64,000 nucleotides of DNA from Tetrapyrgos nigripes (GCA_013368315.1 JAACJM010000006.1:1-64000), one strand, 5' to 3'; positions 10,730 through 22,526 are shown, counted from the stretch's first letter. Numbers and translations: made by a program. The notes: generated by a model from the sequence alone, not told the origin.

Positions 10730-12922
10730 CTACTTAAGGATTTTTTGGGAGACGAAGAATGGACACAGAATAGTGGAACGAGGATGATAGATTGTTGAGG
10801 ATTGATCTGAAGCCAGACATCCCTCAGGTTGGACCTGAGAGTCTTGCGACATCTCTTGGGCTTGGGTAGGTTGTGAAAAGCCGTGATGACGGTGCTCTTG
10901 CCCATCAACATCCTGATCACTATCTTCATACTCGGGAGGCTCAGCCGGAACATCCTCTGGTGTGGGCGTTGGTGTAGGCTCCACGAACATAACCGTTTTA
11001 CCCTTGCCTGGTGCATTCATCTGCTCAGCCTGGATATCCTCAACCCTCTTCTTCTGTATCTCACCACCATTCCTCTCCAACAAGATCTGCTTCCTATGCT
11101 TCTCAGCAAGCGCTTCTCCTTTCTGACGTACATCCACATCCACTTCAGTCACCGTAGTCAGCCTATTGAAAGGATTGCTCCTTTTTGTCCCTTTCATTTC
11201 AAGACCAAGACTCAACAATCCTCCTCCTTTCTGTAGAAGTGAAGTCGCCACTTGCCGTTGTTTCTCAGGCGACTCAAATTGTGAGATTTGACTCGCTGAA
11301 GGTTCAGTACCATCATCACTGAATTGTTGTATCGTGGAGTCTGGTTGTTCAAACATACTCTTTCTGACTGAGTTATACATGGCTTTCATTCTGTTCAGAG
11401 TCATTGGTTTCATAGGTTTCATAGGTGCATGTTTAAGCGGTCCTGGAGAACGTGGTTTCATCTGGGATTTTATGGTTCGACGTTTGGGAGAGGAAGGAGA
11501 AGGGTTGGATGGTTGAAGGTGTTCAGATGTGAGTGGTTCGGGTTCGAGAACTCCATTGGTATAGGGATTAGTGTCATGGTCAGACGTTGGTGTATCTTTG
11601 ACCCGGGCCTGGGATGGTGAATGGGGCCGAGGCAGGGTATCGTTATCTCTAGCATTGAGGTTGTTCTGAGGCGAAGACGGTGAGACAGGAGATGGTGGAT
11701 GTCCATGGTTGTCAGTAACGTTGGCACCGTTCACGGGTGCGGGAAGTGTAACAGCCGGAGCGGGTTTGGGGAAGAGAGGCGCCATGAAAGCGTCAAACTC
11801 TGCAAGTTGTTTGAGAGCATTCGGTGATAGTTTTGGTGTACGAGGTCAAGACTTGTCAGTATTGGTGCGTGGAGGAGGGGTAATCGGTGTTATGGTTTTG
11901 GGAAGGTCTCTCTTGGGTTTATCCCTGGGAAATCCATTACTTCCCGAGTAAACTTTCTTCGGAGGTCCAATCTTGAGGGTAGCAGATTTGGTTGCGTTCT
12001 CTGAAGCTGGACCTACACGAGACAGTCCAGCAACAGCATTGGTAGTAGCTTTGGGAGCAGGTTTGGAGCGTGAAGAACCAGAGTCGGAAGGCTGACGACT
12101 AGGGACAGACTTGGCAGGGACGGCGGTAGGAGCTGCAGATGCTACTGGAGTAGGAGACCTTCCCTTTCCGGCCTTGTCACCAGGACCGTCATCAGCCATG
12201 TCAACCACTGGCGAAACTTCTCGAATATCATCCTTGGGTTTGAAGCTCGTTCTGTCTAGACGGACTCCTTCATCTTCTCTTGCGTCAACCTCTGCCTCTA
12301 CATCAGCCTCTGGGTCAGAAGGTGAGTCCTGCTGTTCACTATCCGCAACCTCTTCCTCTCGCCCTTCACTACCATGACGTAGAGACCCGGTGAATGGTAC
12401 GGGTATCTCACTTCCATCTCTCAGACCATCTTCTCTGCTCGCATCGACATCAGGTTCTTCGGGCACAGGTCCCAGAGGTTCAAGGGGTATATCATAATCC
12501 ATTTCATCCAACTGATCCTCTTCGTCTCCCAAACCTTCGTCAACCTCTGGACTCAGCGGTAGTCTCTTGCGCACAACTCGTTGAGTGATAGAAGATTTTT
12601 TGGGTTTGGGCTGCTCTGCTGGGGCTTTCTTGACCGGCTTGGATATCGTCTCTGTCGTTTTCACAAGCACTGATGTGCCCCCACTTTCCCGGTCAGATAG
12701 AGACTCTTCGTTTGAAGTCGCCTTCGAATCACTCCTTCCAAAAGGCGCATGTGACCACTTCTTCGCGGCAGGCTTGTTGGCTTTACTACCAGAAGCAGCT
12801 TTGGAGCCAGAAGGTTTGAGCTTCGGGGGCGTTGTCAAATGAGAGGGAGTTGGGAGGAAGGAATTGACGCGAGCAATAATCACGTGACCGATGCTTTGGT
12901 CACTGCCTCCCGCCTCTGTCAT
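10730..12922 (-). pseudogene. Pro/Ser/Lys-rich protein, one in-frame TGA
   Basis: A frame opens with ATG at 12922 (MTEAGGSDQSIGHVII) and runs to a TGA at 11848-11846. The same frame then continues without another stop to 10730, giving about 730 codons in all. The product is low-complexity: basic Pro/Ser/Ala stretches near the N-terminus, an acidic middle (DEEDQLDEMDYDIPLEP; EADVEAEVDAREDEG) and a helical C-terminal part (RMKAMYNSVRKSMFEQ; VRQKGEALAEKHRKQIL). I do not recognise a domain; the composition suggests a nuclear, disordered protein. The TGA sits between NTDKS and PRTPKLSP, where CGA (Arg) would restore the frame. The last ~40 codons may instead follow an unseen splice site. The start is close to and divergent from the gene at 12973. 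Confidence 0.6.
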
Positions 12923-12972
12923 TGCCGCCTGGGCCTACACGTCCTCAAAGCCCCAAATACATTCACGTACTC

Positions 12973-13460
12973 ATGGTGGTACGTGATATGCTACTCTACA
13001 TATCGTTCATTCACTGTTTCCGCAAGTTTCTGGTTTTCCATGACTGGGTGGTTAGGCCAGTTTCCGCTAGGGTGAAGAGGGATGCTTGGGTGTACGTCCT
13101 GTCCTTTAGAAACAGCAAAGCCTGCAAAATTGGCTGTACCCATCGCACACTGAGACACAGATTGCAGGAGTGGAGGTGCAAAGACAAGTCGAAGGGATTC
13201 AAACTGGTATATTCGGTCCGGGTCAGCGAAGAGAGAATGTTCGGTATCGGTACGTTTTGAATCAGTATCCATCAGTCTTTTCACTCACAAATGTTTCAGA
13301 ACACAAAGCTCATCAGCAAGTACTCAAATATACCCACAAAAGCAATGGCGCTTGCCCGAATTGCTCTTCAAAGCACCGAGAGGAATTCGTCTTCAAAGCA
13401 GCATTTGGATTGAGAGATGCCTGGGACGCCGTTGATAGGGCGAGGGAACTTGTTGGCTGA
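12973..13460 (+). CDS. T5orf172 / GIY-YIG-type domain protein
   Basis: Exon 1 12973-13249, intron 13250-13299 (GTACGT to TTTCAG) and exon 2 13300-13460 join in frame for 145 aa. Residues 40-45 (VYVLSF) and 52-58 (KIGCTHR) match the Y-x-L / KIG-T motif pair of the T5orf172 (DUF1766) branch of the GIY-YIG superfamily. The second exon carries HQQVLKY and ACPNCSSKHREEF, like the family's His and CxxC-R-E-F segment near the C-terminus. In other fungi such domains occur in small proteins of unknown function (compare fission yeast mug113). I chose the ATG at 12973; an earlier in-frame TTG at 12922 is not a likely start. It is divergent from the large gene to its left, about 50 bp between starts. Confidence 0.7.
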
Positions 13461-13888
13461 GCAATTGGGGCTTTTCTCCTCTTTTTCTTTAGCGTTGTTG
13501 TTTTCTGTTTGCTATCGTGTTTCTTGCTTTTGTATCTGCGTTGTATGTACATTCTTGGGTGTAGATTTGGATGTTTGCCATCCCAACCGGCCATTCCTCT
13601 GTCTTTGCCCGTCAAGCTGTTAGCCCGTATTTTTGGAATCCTCTGTGAAGGTCAACCAACAAAGTTCTCCACATGAGGATAATGCAGAGTTACCCTCCAC
13701 TCTCTCTCTCAGTTTATTGTGCAGCGCTTGGCGTCAGATGCTATTTCGTTCCTCGCTTCGAACCTCCACTCAGACTGTGCATCGTACGGTCCAAACTTCA
13801 TCCGCTGTCGGTGCACTTGTTTCTGGGAGCCCATGAAGATCATCCATTGGTACAACTACTCGCTGTGTCTCCTCTTCCATCAACCACC
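13461..13888. other. Intergenic, upstream of the TRS33 pseudogene
   Basis: No coding signal that I can support. It probably contains the 3' end of the T5orf172 gene and the old promoter and leader of the TRS33 copy. Confidence 0.4.
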
Positions 13889-14640
13889 ATGTCCAGTCGC
13901 CCTTCCATACAGATCTCGAGCTCCTCCAAATCCGCCAGCTCGCTGGTCACTCCGAGTCCCGCTACTCTGGCCGATCTGCCAATGCGCTATGTCGACGGTG
14001 CAATGATGGACTATTTCTTGATCGAAGTCGTCAACACTCTACGTGAATCTTCAGCTGTAGTGACTGCTCGGTCCAAGAGGATATAGAAAAAGAAATGGTC
14101 GATGCCGGACTGATCCCACCACCACAACCTGCACTATCGACTTTGCCTCTAAAGACCGAAAACCCCAGAGACTCGACTGTCCTGATCAGTCTCAATTCTC
14201 GTTCAGGGAAAAACACTGCAGTGGATGAAGAGGAAGAAGCTATCAGAACGCGTCTTGAAGCTATCGGATTGCATGTTGGCGCGAACTTTGCAGAGAGGTA
14301 CGTATACCTCTTTACAGTGTAATCAATACCACTCTAACCGTCCTTAGATTATGTCGGGACAGATCTCTATTTACAGAAACCTTGGACGTCATCAAATTTG
14401 TATGCAAGGATCTGTGGGCAGCGTGTTGGGATAGACAAGTGGACAACCTGCGGACGAACCATAGGGTGCGTTTTTACCCCGTCCCTCAAGGTATTCCAGC
14501 TCACCAAGTCAATCCAGGGCATCTACGTTTCGCAAGACAACGCTTTCAAGACCATCACACGTTTATCGTCTTGGGAAGGACGGGCCAATGCTACACGCAA
14601 AGCCAAACTTGGCAGCAACAGCGTACACGACGACTTCTGA
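13889..14640 (+). pseudogene. TRS33: TRAPP complex subunit Trs33/TRAPPC6, broken copy
   Basis: The ATG at 13889 opens a frame with the Trs33 signature MMDYFLIEVVNTLRESSAVV. After TARSKRI (13889-14083) the frame hits TAG because of two extra bases (TA at 14084-14085). From 14086 the expected EKEMVDAGLIPPP continues in another frame to LHVGANFAER (14297). After a GTACGT...TTAG intron, exon 14348-14465 reads ETLDVIKFVCKDLWAACW, then exon 14518-14610 reads NAFKTITRLSSWEGRA. The final exon expected in Trs33 (the GALSRLG / SLPQC end) is absent; the match stops near AKL at 14610 and a dispersed repeat follows at 14657. Trs33 helps assemble TRAPP for Golgi traffic. With a frameshift and a lost 3' end this copy cannot be functional, so an intact copy is expected elsewhere. 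Confidence 0.85.
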
Positions 14641-14656
14641 TGCAGATGTGCCTTGC

Positions 14657-14706
14657 CGTGGACGCGTTGGAAACGCGACTGCGTCAAGCCACTGACGCGC
14701 CTGCGT
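14657..14706. repeat. Dispersed CpG-rich repeat, copy 2
   Basis: A direct copy of the segment at 10226-10279, containing gcgtcaagccactgacgcgc. It lies about 45 bp beyond the last recognisable TRS33 codon and may mark the breakpoint that removed the gene's end. Confidence 0.6.
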
Positions 14707-15100
14707 CCTATTCTGACTCCGGAAATATGATATATCTGCGGACCTATCTGAACTCTGGATAGATGGTCCATTTGGACTCCTATCTGCACCTGTATATGTG
14801 CTTCAGATATACGGGATTTCTGGACATGTATCCGGAGCTTTAAAAGGTTATCTTTCTTTTGTTCGAATAGCTATACAAATTAGGCGTCTTTTTGTACATC
14901 TTTACATAGATTACATGTGCCATCTTTTTGTTTACCTATCAAGTGTAATTAGGGGTTTCCAGATATACGTTCTTTCTGTACGAATATTTAGAGTCAAAAT
15001 ATAGCATTTATTTGTATATATATCTGAACTTCAAATACATCCTACTTCTGTACACCTATCTGCTCATCTATCCGTTGAGCCGATAGAAACGTACTTCCGG
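14707..15100. other. AT-rich, degenerate short repeats
   Basis: No gene. Variants of tatctg, tttttgtac and gatatac recur irregularly through the stretch, suggesting decayed simple-repeat or transposon-end sequence. Confidence 0.4.
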
Positions 15101-15319
15101 CGTGATGGGAGGTGGATACCCTGGGATGACGCCTTTTCAAGCACCTATGTCGTCCCCCTGGTCTACACCTGGAATGGCACCTGGGATGGGAATGGGTGGC
15201 GTCGTCAGGGTTGTCGTCGGGTCGTCCAACGAACTTGGCGCTGACATCAGCATTCGTTGACTACAGTCGTCAAGCTAGTCGGTATCACCAATGACGGTGT
15301 CGGGGTTCCTCGTAGAAGT

Positions 15320-15891
15320 GTGCATCCAACGCCCAAGTCGAAGCCGCTCAAAAAAAGGAACAAGAAATGTTGGCTAGTGCCCAACAAACTGCTGGAAGGG
15401 TTTTAGAGGGTGCTAAAAAGGTTGCTGGGCCTCTTGGAGAAGGTTGGGTCTAGGGTTGGGTTTACGCTTGGCTGTACGTGTCTCCCTTTGTGTCTTTCTG
15501 ACCCTCTTTTCTTCCATGTCTTCCCTTTACCTCCCTTCATAACAATGCGTCTAACCCATCCATTTGTTCCAGCCTACCCCCAACCTATCCTGCACAACCT
15601 CTCCGTCTTCTGGGGGATCTGCAAATACATCTACTGAAAACCTCTCCCCCCCCCCTCGTAGCGACCGTTCGTTCTGCGTATGAGACCATGTGGGCTAGAG
15701 CCATCAATAGGGACTTTTGGTTTGGAGCTTTCAGGAGCAGGGACATTGCTAGAATTGGCGTGTATGCGATGGGATTATTAAGGTGTGTTTGAATACTATT
15801 ACTACATCCGAGTCATCGTGTTGACGTTGCGTTACTCTGTATTGGTGAAATCGTTGGAAGGAGGAGTCTCGTCGGGTACAATGTTAACTAG
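15320..15891 (+). pseudogene. ATP20: ATP synthase subunit g (ATP20) pseudogene, copy A
   Basis: Subunit g of mitochondrial F1Fo-ATP synthase helps dimerise the enzyme in cristae. The N-terminal helix (AQQTAGRVLEGAKKVAGPLG) is followed by a shift to the frame of EKVGS. A GTACGT donor and a CCAG acceptor (near 15573) flank the intron leading to the YPQP...NLSVFWGICKYIY part. There a TGA (15635-15637) replaces the CGA seen in copy B (25651-25653). A C-rich insertion then breaks the frame, and ARAINRDFWFG and IGEIVGRRSLVGYNVN follow. The acceptor before the last exon is also missing. The gene is dead; a functional ATP20 must lie elsewhere. Confidence 0.8.
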
Positions 15892-16217
15892 GCGTCTTTC
15901 CTTCCAATATAGATGTTATCTTCAACACATACTCTACAATACATACCAATGCCATCCCAGCAATGGCTATTTCTTCTCCCGACGTTGTTTATCCTTCTTC
16001 GTGATTGAGACTACCTACCCGCCGTCTACTACACGCTACTCTCAACTACAAGGGGAGGTGCTAACGGGTCTGTTTCTTTTCTACTTTGCATTTTCCTTTT
16101 CTTGTACTTTAAATTTGTAGACTTCCTCCCCTATATGTCTCATTTCCCATCATTTCCCTTTTCCGTCTTTTTCTTTTTTTTTTTGGATGCTTTGGAAGGC
16201 GGGTGGGGGTTACACTA

Positions 16218-17611
16218 CTAATCAGCAAATTCTCAACGGGTATGTGGGATGTATGGGACCATACATCCCATACCAAATTATACGTGTATGGAGCAGAGGG
16301 GGGGGTACATAAATCCCATACATGCGTATGGGACTGGTATGAGGGTATTCTATACACATCCATACCCACATCTATACATACCTGATCTATGCACCACTGC
16401 TGTTCCTTCATTGTCGGCATTGCCATTGTTGTCGCTGACTCAATACTAAAGTGAAGGAGGGATTAAAAGATATATTCAGAGGTAGACTACATAACATCTA
16501 TGTACATATTACAGTATCAACCAAATGCCTCTAAAACACCAAGCCACTGACTAACCCACTGTCAAGCCTACCGCTCAGCGCTCACAACCTTCCTACAATC
16601 CGACATCCAATCACAATCATGCAGCTCCTATAGACGAAAGGCTAAGGGAAGAACATGTTTTAGTAGCGAACAACACGAAAGCGAAAAAATACGAACCTAG
16701 ATACAACAATAGAATCCGAGATGAGAACGTAGAGCTTGAGAGGGGACAGCGTCAGTCATAAATTGGACAGAGATGAGGATGATGACACACCTGGGCTATG
16801 AAGAGATGAAATACTGCAAGAACACATAGCACGTCAGCTAAACATGAAGACAAATTGAGATTTGACGACTCACCATAAAGATGGACACCGGCAGATAACC
16901 TCGATCATTCCATTCCATACTTCACTTGAAGATAAACAATGATTGACGAAGAGACTTGACGCAGCCCCAGAACATGCAGTATAGCGGAGGGAATAGAGAT
17001 CGAAAGGAAACGGAACGCTGAGTAGCGATGTTGTTGAGGAAAGAAAGGGCACGAGAACCCAGCATTTCCGCGCCAGTTTGATCAAGAAAAAATTTCCAGC
17101 TCCGACTGAAATTTGTCTCGTGACCGCGACACGTCGCCTCTTGGCACTCGCTTCACCCGCCAACTGCGGGCGCTGCAAGGCGCTCCAGCGCTCATCGTCG
17201 ATGAACGTTGTGTCAGGAAATGCAACTCTTTTGGCCAGCTAATACAATTAAGATATTGATGTCTATGTACTTCCTAATCCCTACACTAGAGTATTCACTT
17301 ACTGAATCATGCGTCGTGACTGACCTCCAACTTGAACAGCGATGGCGATAACTTGTACTAGTAGTAACAACAACAACAAGCATACTAGTTGCAGCAGTAC
17401 CGCTACGTGCTTTGAAGGCAAGTGTTTGCCAAAACATCTGGTCAACACATTATTAACTCACCCTGTCCATACGCTCATACTCGCCCATACATCCATACAA
17501 AATGTGTATGGAGCATTTTGAAGAGATTTCAGTGAAATGTGTATGAAAATGTATGGGTCCCATACCCTCCATACTTTCCATACCTTCCATACAATTGCGA
17601 GTTTGCTGATG
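16218..17611. mobile_element. 1.39-kb TIR element with a TA target duplication
   Basis: The left end ctaatcagcaaa and the inverted right end catcagcaaa are flanked by TA (16216-16217 and 17612-17613). Copy B of the segmental duplication has the uninterrupted site ttacactacccttctc (TA at 26230-26231), so both boundaries are fixed by an empty site. Both ends carry short arrays of gtatgg-type repeats just inside the terminal motif. I found no transposase. Minus-strand open pieces at 17178-16870 and 17437-17213 show possible splice sites but no recognisable family, so the element is probably non-autonomous, of Tc1/mariner-like or similar TA-inserting type. Confidence 0.8.
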
Positions 17612-19256
17612 TACCCTTCTCTTTCCTTCTCTCTTTCCTTTATTTTTCTCCTTTCTTTACATCGGGTTTGGCGTTGGCTCTTCCTTGTTCTCCTCATTCT
17701 CATTCTCGTTTTCGTTTTCGTTCTGTTTCTGTTTCTCCATTCTTTTCTCCCCACACAAAGATGAAGACGTGACCATAATATTATCCAGTCCCCAGTGTCC
17801 AGTGTCCAGTGTTCTGCGCCTAGTTTCTATTTCCCCTTCCTTCTTCCTTCTTTCTGTTCCCTGTTCTTCTTGCATATACTTTTTATCATTTTACTCGCAA
17901 GGCTTGAGCAGCCCATGCAAATTTACCTTTTGCGAAAATAACTTTAGTACGAGAAACTTACCTATGAATGAGGCTCAGGTACTTTTCGTCCAGTTTTCTA
18001 TCAAGTACTTATGTGTACATATGTTGTTTTGCAACCAATAGCATACCTTCGTCATTAGACTCATTCCCCAGTCGGTTGGTTCAACGTGCCCATGAGTGTT
18101 CGGCGCTCCCCTTCTCCACACCGAGACTAACCAACACAGTGACACAAACAAGATATCCAAAAGAGTTCGTGTTCCTGATTGTAATAATGTAATGTGCTAT
18201 CAGGCCTACCATAGCAACCCCCCTTCTCCCTCCCATTACCATTCCTCCCGTCCTCAGGCGGGACACCAACTCGAATGCTGGATAGGAAGACGGCGTCGAG
18301 GGGGCTTGTGTAAGAGACCGAGACGAGAAACAAAACCCAAACCGAATTCAAGAACCAAACAGGTTTGCGAGTATGGATGGAGGGGGGAGGATGATTTGGT
18401 TTGGCGGGGAGGAGAGAAGAGAAAGATGGTGGTGGGGGTTGGGATCGACAACGTAGTTCACAGTTGACATTGTCTACGTCGGATGCGGCGAGGTCAGTAG
18501 TGGGGATGGGAATATGAGAAGGAGAGGAAGGGGAAGAAGGAAGAGAACGTCAGTAGTCGGTTACTTTGCTTAAACGCGATGAAAGAAGTAGAGAGGAAGA
18601 AAGAGAAGATGGGAACAGACATGTGAAAAAAGAATACAAACGACAGCGCAGATTAAACCAAGTTTCAGGACTAGGTGAAGACGGAAAACGTTGGATGGGG
18701 TAGCAGTTGAAAGAGAAAAACACCACAGAAAAACAAAAAACGACGAAAAAGAACAACACTCACGTCCAGCTGTTACATCACCCCCTCCCCTCCCCTTGTA
18801 CGCACTCATAATCAGACTTGGAGTAGGTGGCAACGCAGACACAGACTCATTCAACCCTATCGTTGTCGTATCCGCACTTGCCGCCGTCGCAGTAGAAGTC
18901 GTTGATCCAGGTGGCATCGAGTAGTGTAGGATTCTCGAAGGGCGAGGGTGGGTATTTCGCGTTGGATTTTGAGAGTGGGGAGAGGGGGTTGTCGTTGGAG
19001 TAATCATAAATGGTCTCTTCGTGTTAGTAGCTCTGTGGGGGGCGTTAGCTTCATCTCGTCTGCAAAGGACCCACCAAAGACACAAAGCAACTTCTCCCCC
19101 CAAATCATCCACTCGTCCCTCTCAACTTCCACACCGCCTTTGGTCACCGTCATCCGGTTGAGTCCATCCATGATACTCCTCACTGCATGTCCAATACTCG
19201 GAATGTGGAGAACATATGCTAAAAGTACGACGGATAAGAGAACAAACGTGTTTTGG
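17612..19256 (-). other. Unidentified spliced locus, copy A
   Basis: This stretch is conserved in copy B (26232-27828), including a minus-strand run with a membrane segment (NTFVLLSVVLLAYVL) followed by MDGLNRMTVTKGGVEVERD. A second minus-strand start reads MPPGSTTSTATAASA and runs to SAYKGRGGGDVTAG before a GTGAGT donor. Conservation of these amino-acid runs between copies suggests real exons, but I could not complete or identify a protein. The plus strand is T/C-rich with no convincing gene. Confidence 0.35.
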
Positions 19257-19327
19257 CGGAGGAACGCGACAAAGTTCGGAGCGGGTTCACATTGAGATAT
19301 GCACCCTTGACGTCAACCAGCGAGCAC

Positions 19328-21493
19328 CTAGAGCAAGTGACGTGCGAATAGAAGAAAGTGCGACAGGTGTGTACGTTTCGTTGTTGCTGAGTGAACCCAA
19401 TCTAGCTTTGTACCGAGCTCCATGAGAACGTCCATCTCTTCTTGAATCGCCTTTTCCCATTTCAACCAATCCTTTGACTGCTTCGCCTCTGCCAAGTTCT
19501 TCGGTTCCAACATCTCGGTATCCGCCATCACCGCTTCCATAGCGACTCCCTCGAGTTCTTCCGGTGCCAGTGGTGGTACCAGCGCTTTTGAGAAGGTCTT
19601 GAACATATCGAGAGGGTTGTAGAGTCAGAATTTCTTCGGGTAACGGACCGGAGTCTACGATTTCATCATCGTCTCGGGTTACTCGGAGTTAAGATCGGTA
19701 CCTGGCTCAGTAAGCTTCTTTTCTCTCCCCTTCAAACCCAAAGTCCTCGAAAAAGTCCTCGACCGCGAATACCAAGGTGCGTTCCACAGTTACTGACCGA
19801 GTATCCTTCCAATAGACCCTGTGCCCCTTGCTTTGGACTGGATCCTCCCAGAAACCAACACGTACACGCCCTTCAAGCTTCGAATTGACATCTATATGAA
19901 CGTGAACTTTGGTTTGGATTTGGGTATCACAGTGTAACCGGCGTCATCGAGTTCTCCAATGGAGACGAGTGTGTTGGCCAATTCGGGAACGTAGAGGACG
20001 TTTTTGACAGGAATAGAACCTTCATCGGTGCGTATCGTTGATTCTCCTTTAGATTTTGCGCTAAAGGTGCCACGATTGGCTGAACGGAACGATTTGGGAC
20101 TGCATGGCCTTGGAGAGGAGTCGAATAGGCAGATATCGGGTGTCATATGGTATGTACACCCGCTATCGAGGACTATGGCTTGTCTTGGAGCTGAACGACG
20201 AGTCACAATGAATACGCTTGCTGCGGGAATATCGAAATCGCTGGATATGGCCACTGATTCATCAACAGTTGTTCCATCTACTGGTATAAATGCCAAATCG
20301 GTGACAAACATGTATATGTCTTTGTCGTCAATCGTAGTTCCCCGCGGCTCAAACCACTCATCGGAATTCTCCTCATCACTCTCATTCTCCTCAAATCCTC
20401 GACACTAGCATTATCACCATCATCCCACACCTCGTACCCAAATTTCTCCGCTAGCCACTTGGATGCATGCATAGCCGCCAGTGCTCCATTGGTTTGCCAA
20501 ACCAAACGAAGCTTGGCATCATCAACATCATTACCGAGTCCGTTAATGATGCATTCAGCGTTCTCTAATTCCTCGGAGGTGAGTAACTCTTTCTCCATGT
20601 CAACCGAGTCGACAGATGATGAGATCTTCTTCTCGCTAGGGAGACGACCATTTAGGAATAGAGGGGATAGGGGTACAGGTATTTCGTCGTCTTCGTTGTC
20701 GGACCAGTCATTGTCTGAGGCTTGAGTAGATTCGGCCATATAGACATAGTCGATGTCTTCTACCATGCCGGCTTGGCCAGTAGACTTGGAGTTGGAGTTG
20801 GTTTGAAGTTGAGTAGATTGGGAAGGAGTCGTAGTAGTAGATGGTTTAGGGGTAGAAGGAGTAACGGCTGCTGCGGAGTTTGTGGTACTTGCAGGCGACG
20901 GACTATTCTGAACGTTGGACGCGTTTCCAGCATTCGAACCATTACCATTCTTTCTCCCCTTCGAGTCTTCCCATTACCACCACCACAACCACTTTCATCT
21001 CTAGGAGATGGACAATCCCTCAACAAATGGCCATAGCCTTTGCAGTTGTAACACTGCGTTTTCATCGAGACGGGTTTCTTACCGCTCGGTGAAGTCGACG
21101 ACGACGCTTCCAACGCCACATTACGTGGATCTTTGGCAGGATCAACGGATTTGGAAGGAGATTGGGGTTTCTTGGACTCTGCATTTGTAGAAGTCCCTGG
21201 TGGAAGCTCGGGGTGAAGGAATAGGTAGCGGGCTCGAAGCAAGTCGACGATTTCTTCAAGCGTGGATAGAACTTGATTTCCGTTGGACGATAGTTTGATG
21301 GAATTGTTCATTTGTCCTATATATGTCTGTAGGACATAGGAATAGCGTTTTGAATATGATTCTGAATTTCCATGTCCGAGATTATCCCTCCAGCGTCTCC
21401 AATCCTCTTGAGTATGTCCCTATCATCATCTGCCTCAGAAACAATTGAAGCAAGATCTATGAAAGATTGCTGGGCGCTATTCGTCTGGGTCAT
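19328..21493 (-). pseudogene. Ty1/copia retrotransposon fragment (gag-protease-RT start)
   Basis: Minus-strand order: a gag piece starting MTQTNSAQQSFIDLAS (21493); gag C-terminus with the zinc knuckle CYNCKGYGHLLRDC (CX2CX4HX4C, about 21040); a linker; the aspartic protease VLDSGCTYHMTP (about 20165) with LYVPELANTLVSIGEL; and, after a gap where integrase should be, the start of the copia reverse transcriptase, EAKQSKDWLKWEKAIQEEM (about 19490). Several frameshifts separate the pieces, and no integrase core, RNase H or LTR is visible. It lies in copy A and is absent from copy B. Confidence 0.8.
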
Positions 21494-22518
21494 CTCGGTG
21501 TCTCAAATGAATGTTCGTTACTTCTAAGGATCATAACAATCCTTCCAAGTGGTTTTTGACGCTTTGTGTATACCTATCCACCATCCTTTCTGTGTTGGCA
21601 TTGAGCCTATACCCCTATTACAAGGCCGGCAGTCCTTCGCCCCAGACAAACACCTCCCAGTTCGTCTCTCTCTACGAGAATAGGGGTCCCTCAAAACATG
21701 CATCCTCCCTCCTTCTGAATGCTCTAGCCTTGCCTCAGCAACGAGTCTCAATGATACATTCACCGAGTCAAAAACAAAACGTGCATCCTCCCACCTTCCG
21801 CATGGACTTGCCTCAGCCATGTGTTGAAAGACGCTGTGGCGCGAAAAGCCAGAGAAACGAACGTTTAATCTCGCATTGGTACCAGAGGTAAACAAGTAAA
21901 GATACAGTCTATGTAACTACCGTATATATACTCCGTAATTAGCTAAAATCCCTCAAAGAAACACCTCATGACCCCCCCCCCCCCCCTATACATCGAGGGG
22001 CTGTATCCAGCTTGTCTTGGCAAATTTACATTTACAGCCTGTTAACACCATGAGTACGTCTTTACAGCTGTTATCAGGCCAAACTGATCGAGGTACTGGA
22101 ATTCGTTATTTGGGAAGTGGTGTTGAAAGGATTCTTGAGGTCGTAAGTGGGTATAAGCCTTAAGGGGGTTAAGTAAAGAAGAGAGATAGTGTGGAAATGG
22201 TCGCGTGGATGAGCATCTACGGTCATGAATTATGATTGGGAGGAGTGGGGATTTTAATGAAGCTCCGGGGTGATGATATGCCAGCATGGTTGACGCTGGA
22301 AGACATACCTCATCCGAATTGGTGAAGGTTACTGTAGCTGGGCGAGGACAAATACAGGATTGTATTATTGGCTGAAGAAGTGTAGTGACTGATCATCATG
22401 ATGAAAAGCTGTTAGAACCGTGTAATCAATGCCATGGCACTCATGAATTATATTGACAATTCGTTCAGCTGTAGCTATGCTGACAGCTCTGGTGATCGTG
22501 CGGCGCCTATGAACAGTG
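21494..22518. other. Intergenic, upstream of the HET gene
   Basis: No gene recognised. A poly-C run lies at about 21973-21987. Open frames on both strands at 21511-21895 overlap each other and match nothing I know. Confidence 0.4.
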
Positions 22519-22526
22519 TATAAAGG
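22519..22526 (+). promoter_or_regulatory. TATA-like box of the HET gene
   Basis: tataaagg lies 141 bp before the HET start codon, about 89 bp if the leader intron is removed. This is a plausible core promoter position in a fungus. Confidence 0.45.

Noticed and set aside
11709..12842. Plus-strand ORFs opposite the Pro/Ser-rich gene
   Set aside because: Shadows of a long minus-strand frame with biased composition.
16870..17437. Two minus-strand ORFs inside the TIR element
   Set aside because: No family, no convincing complete splice model, and compositional support is weak.
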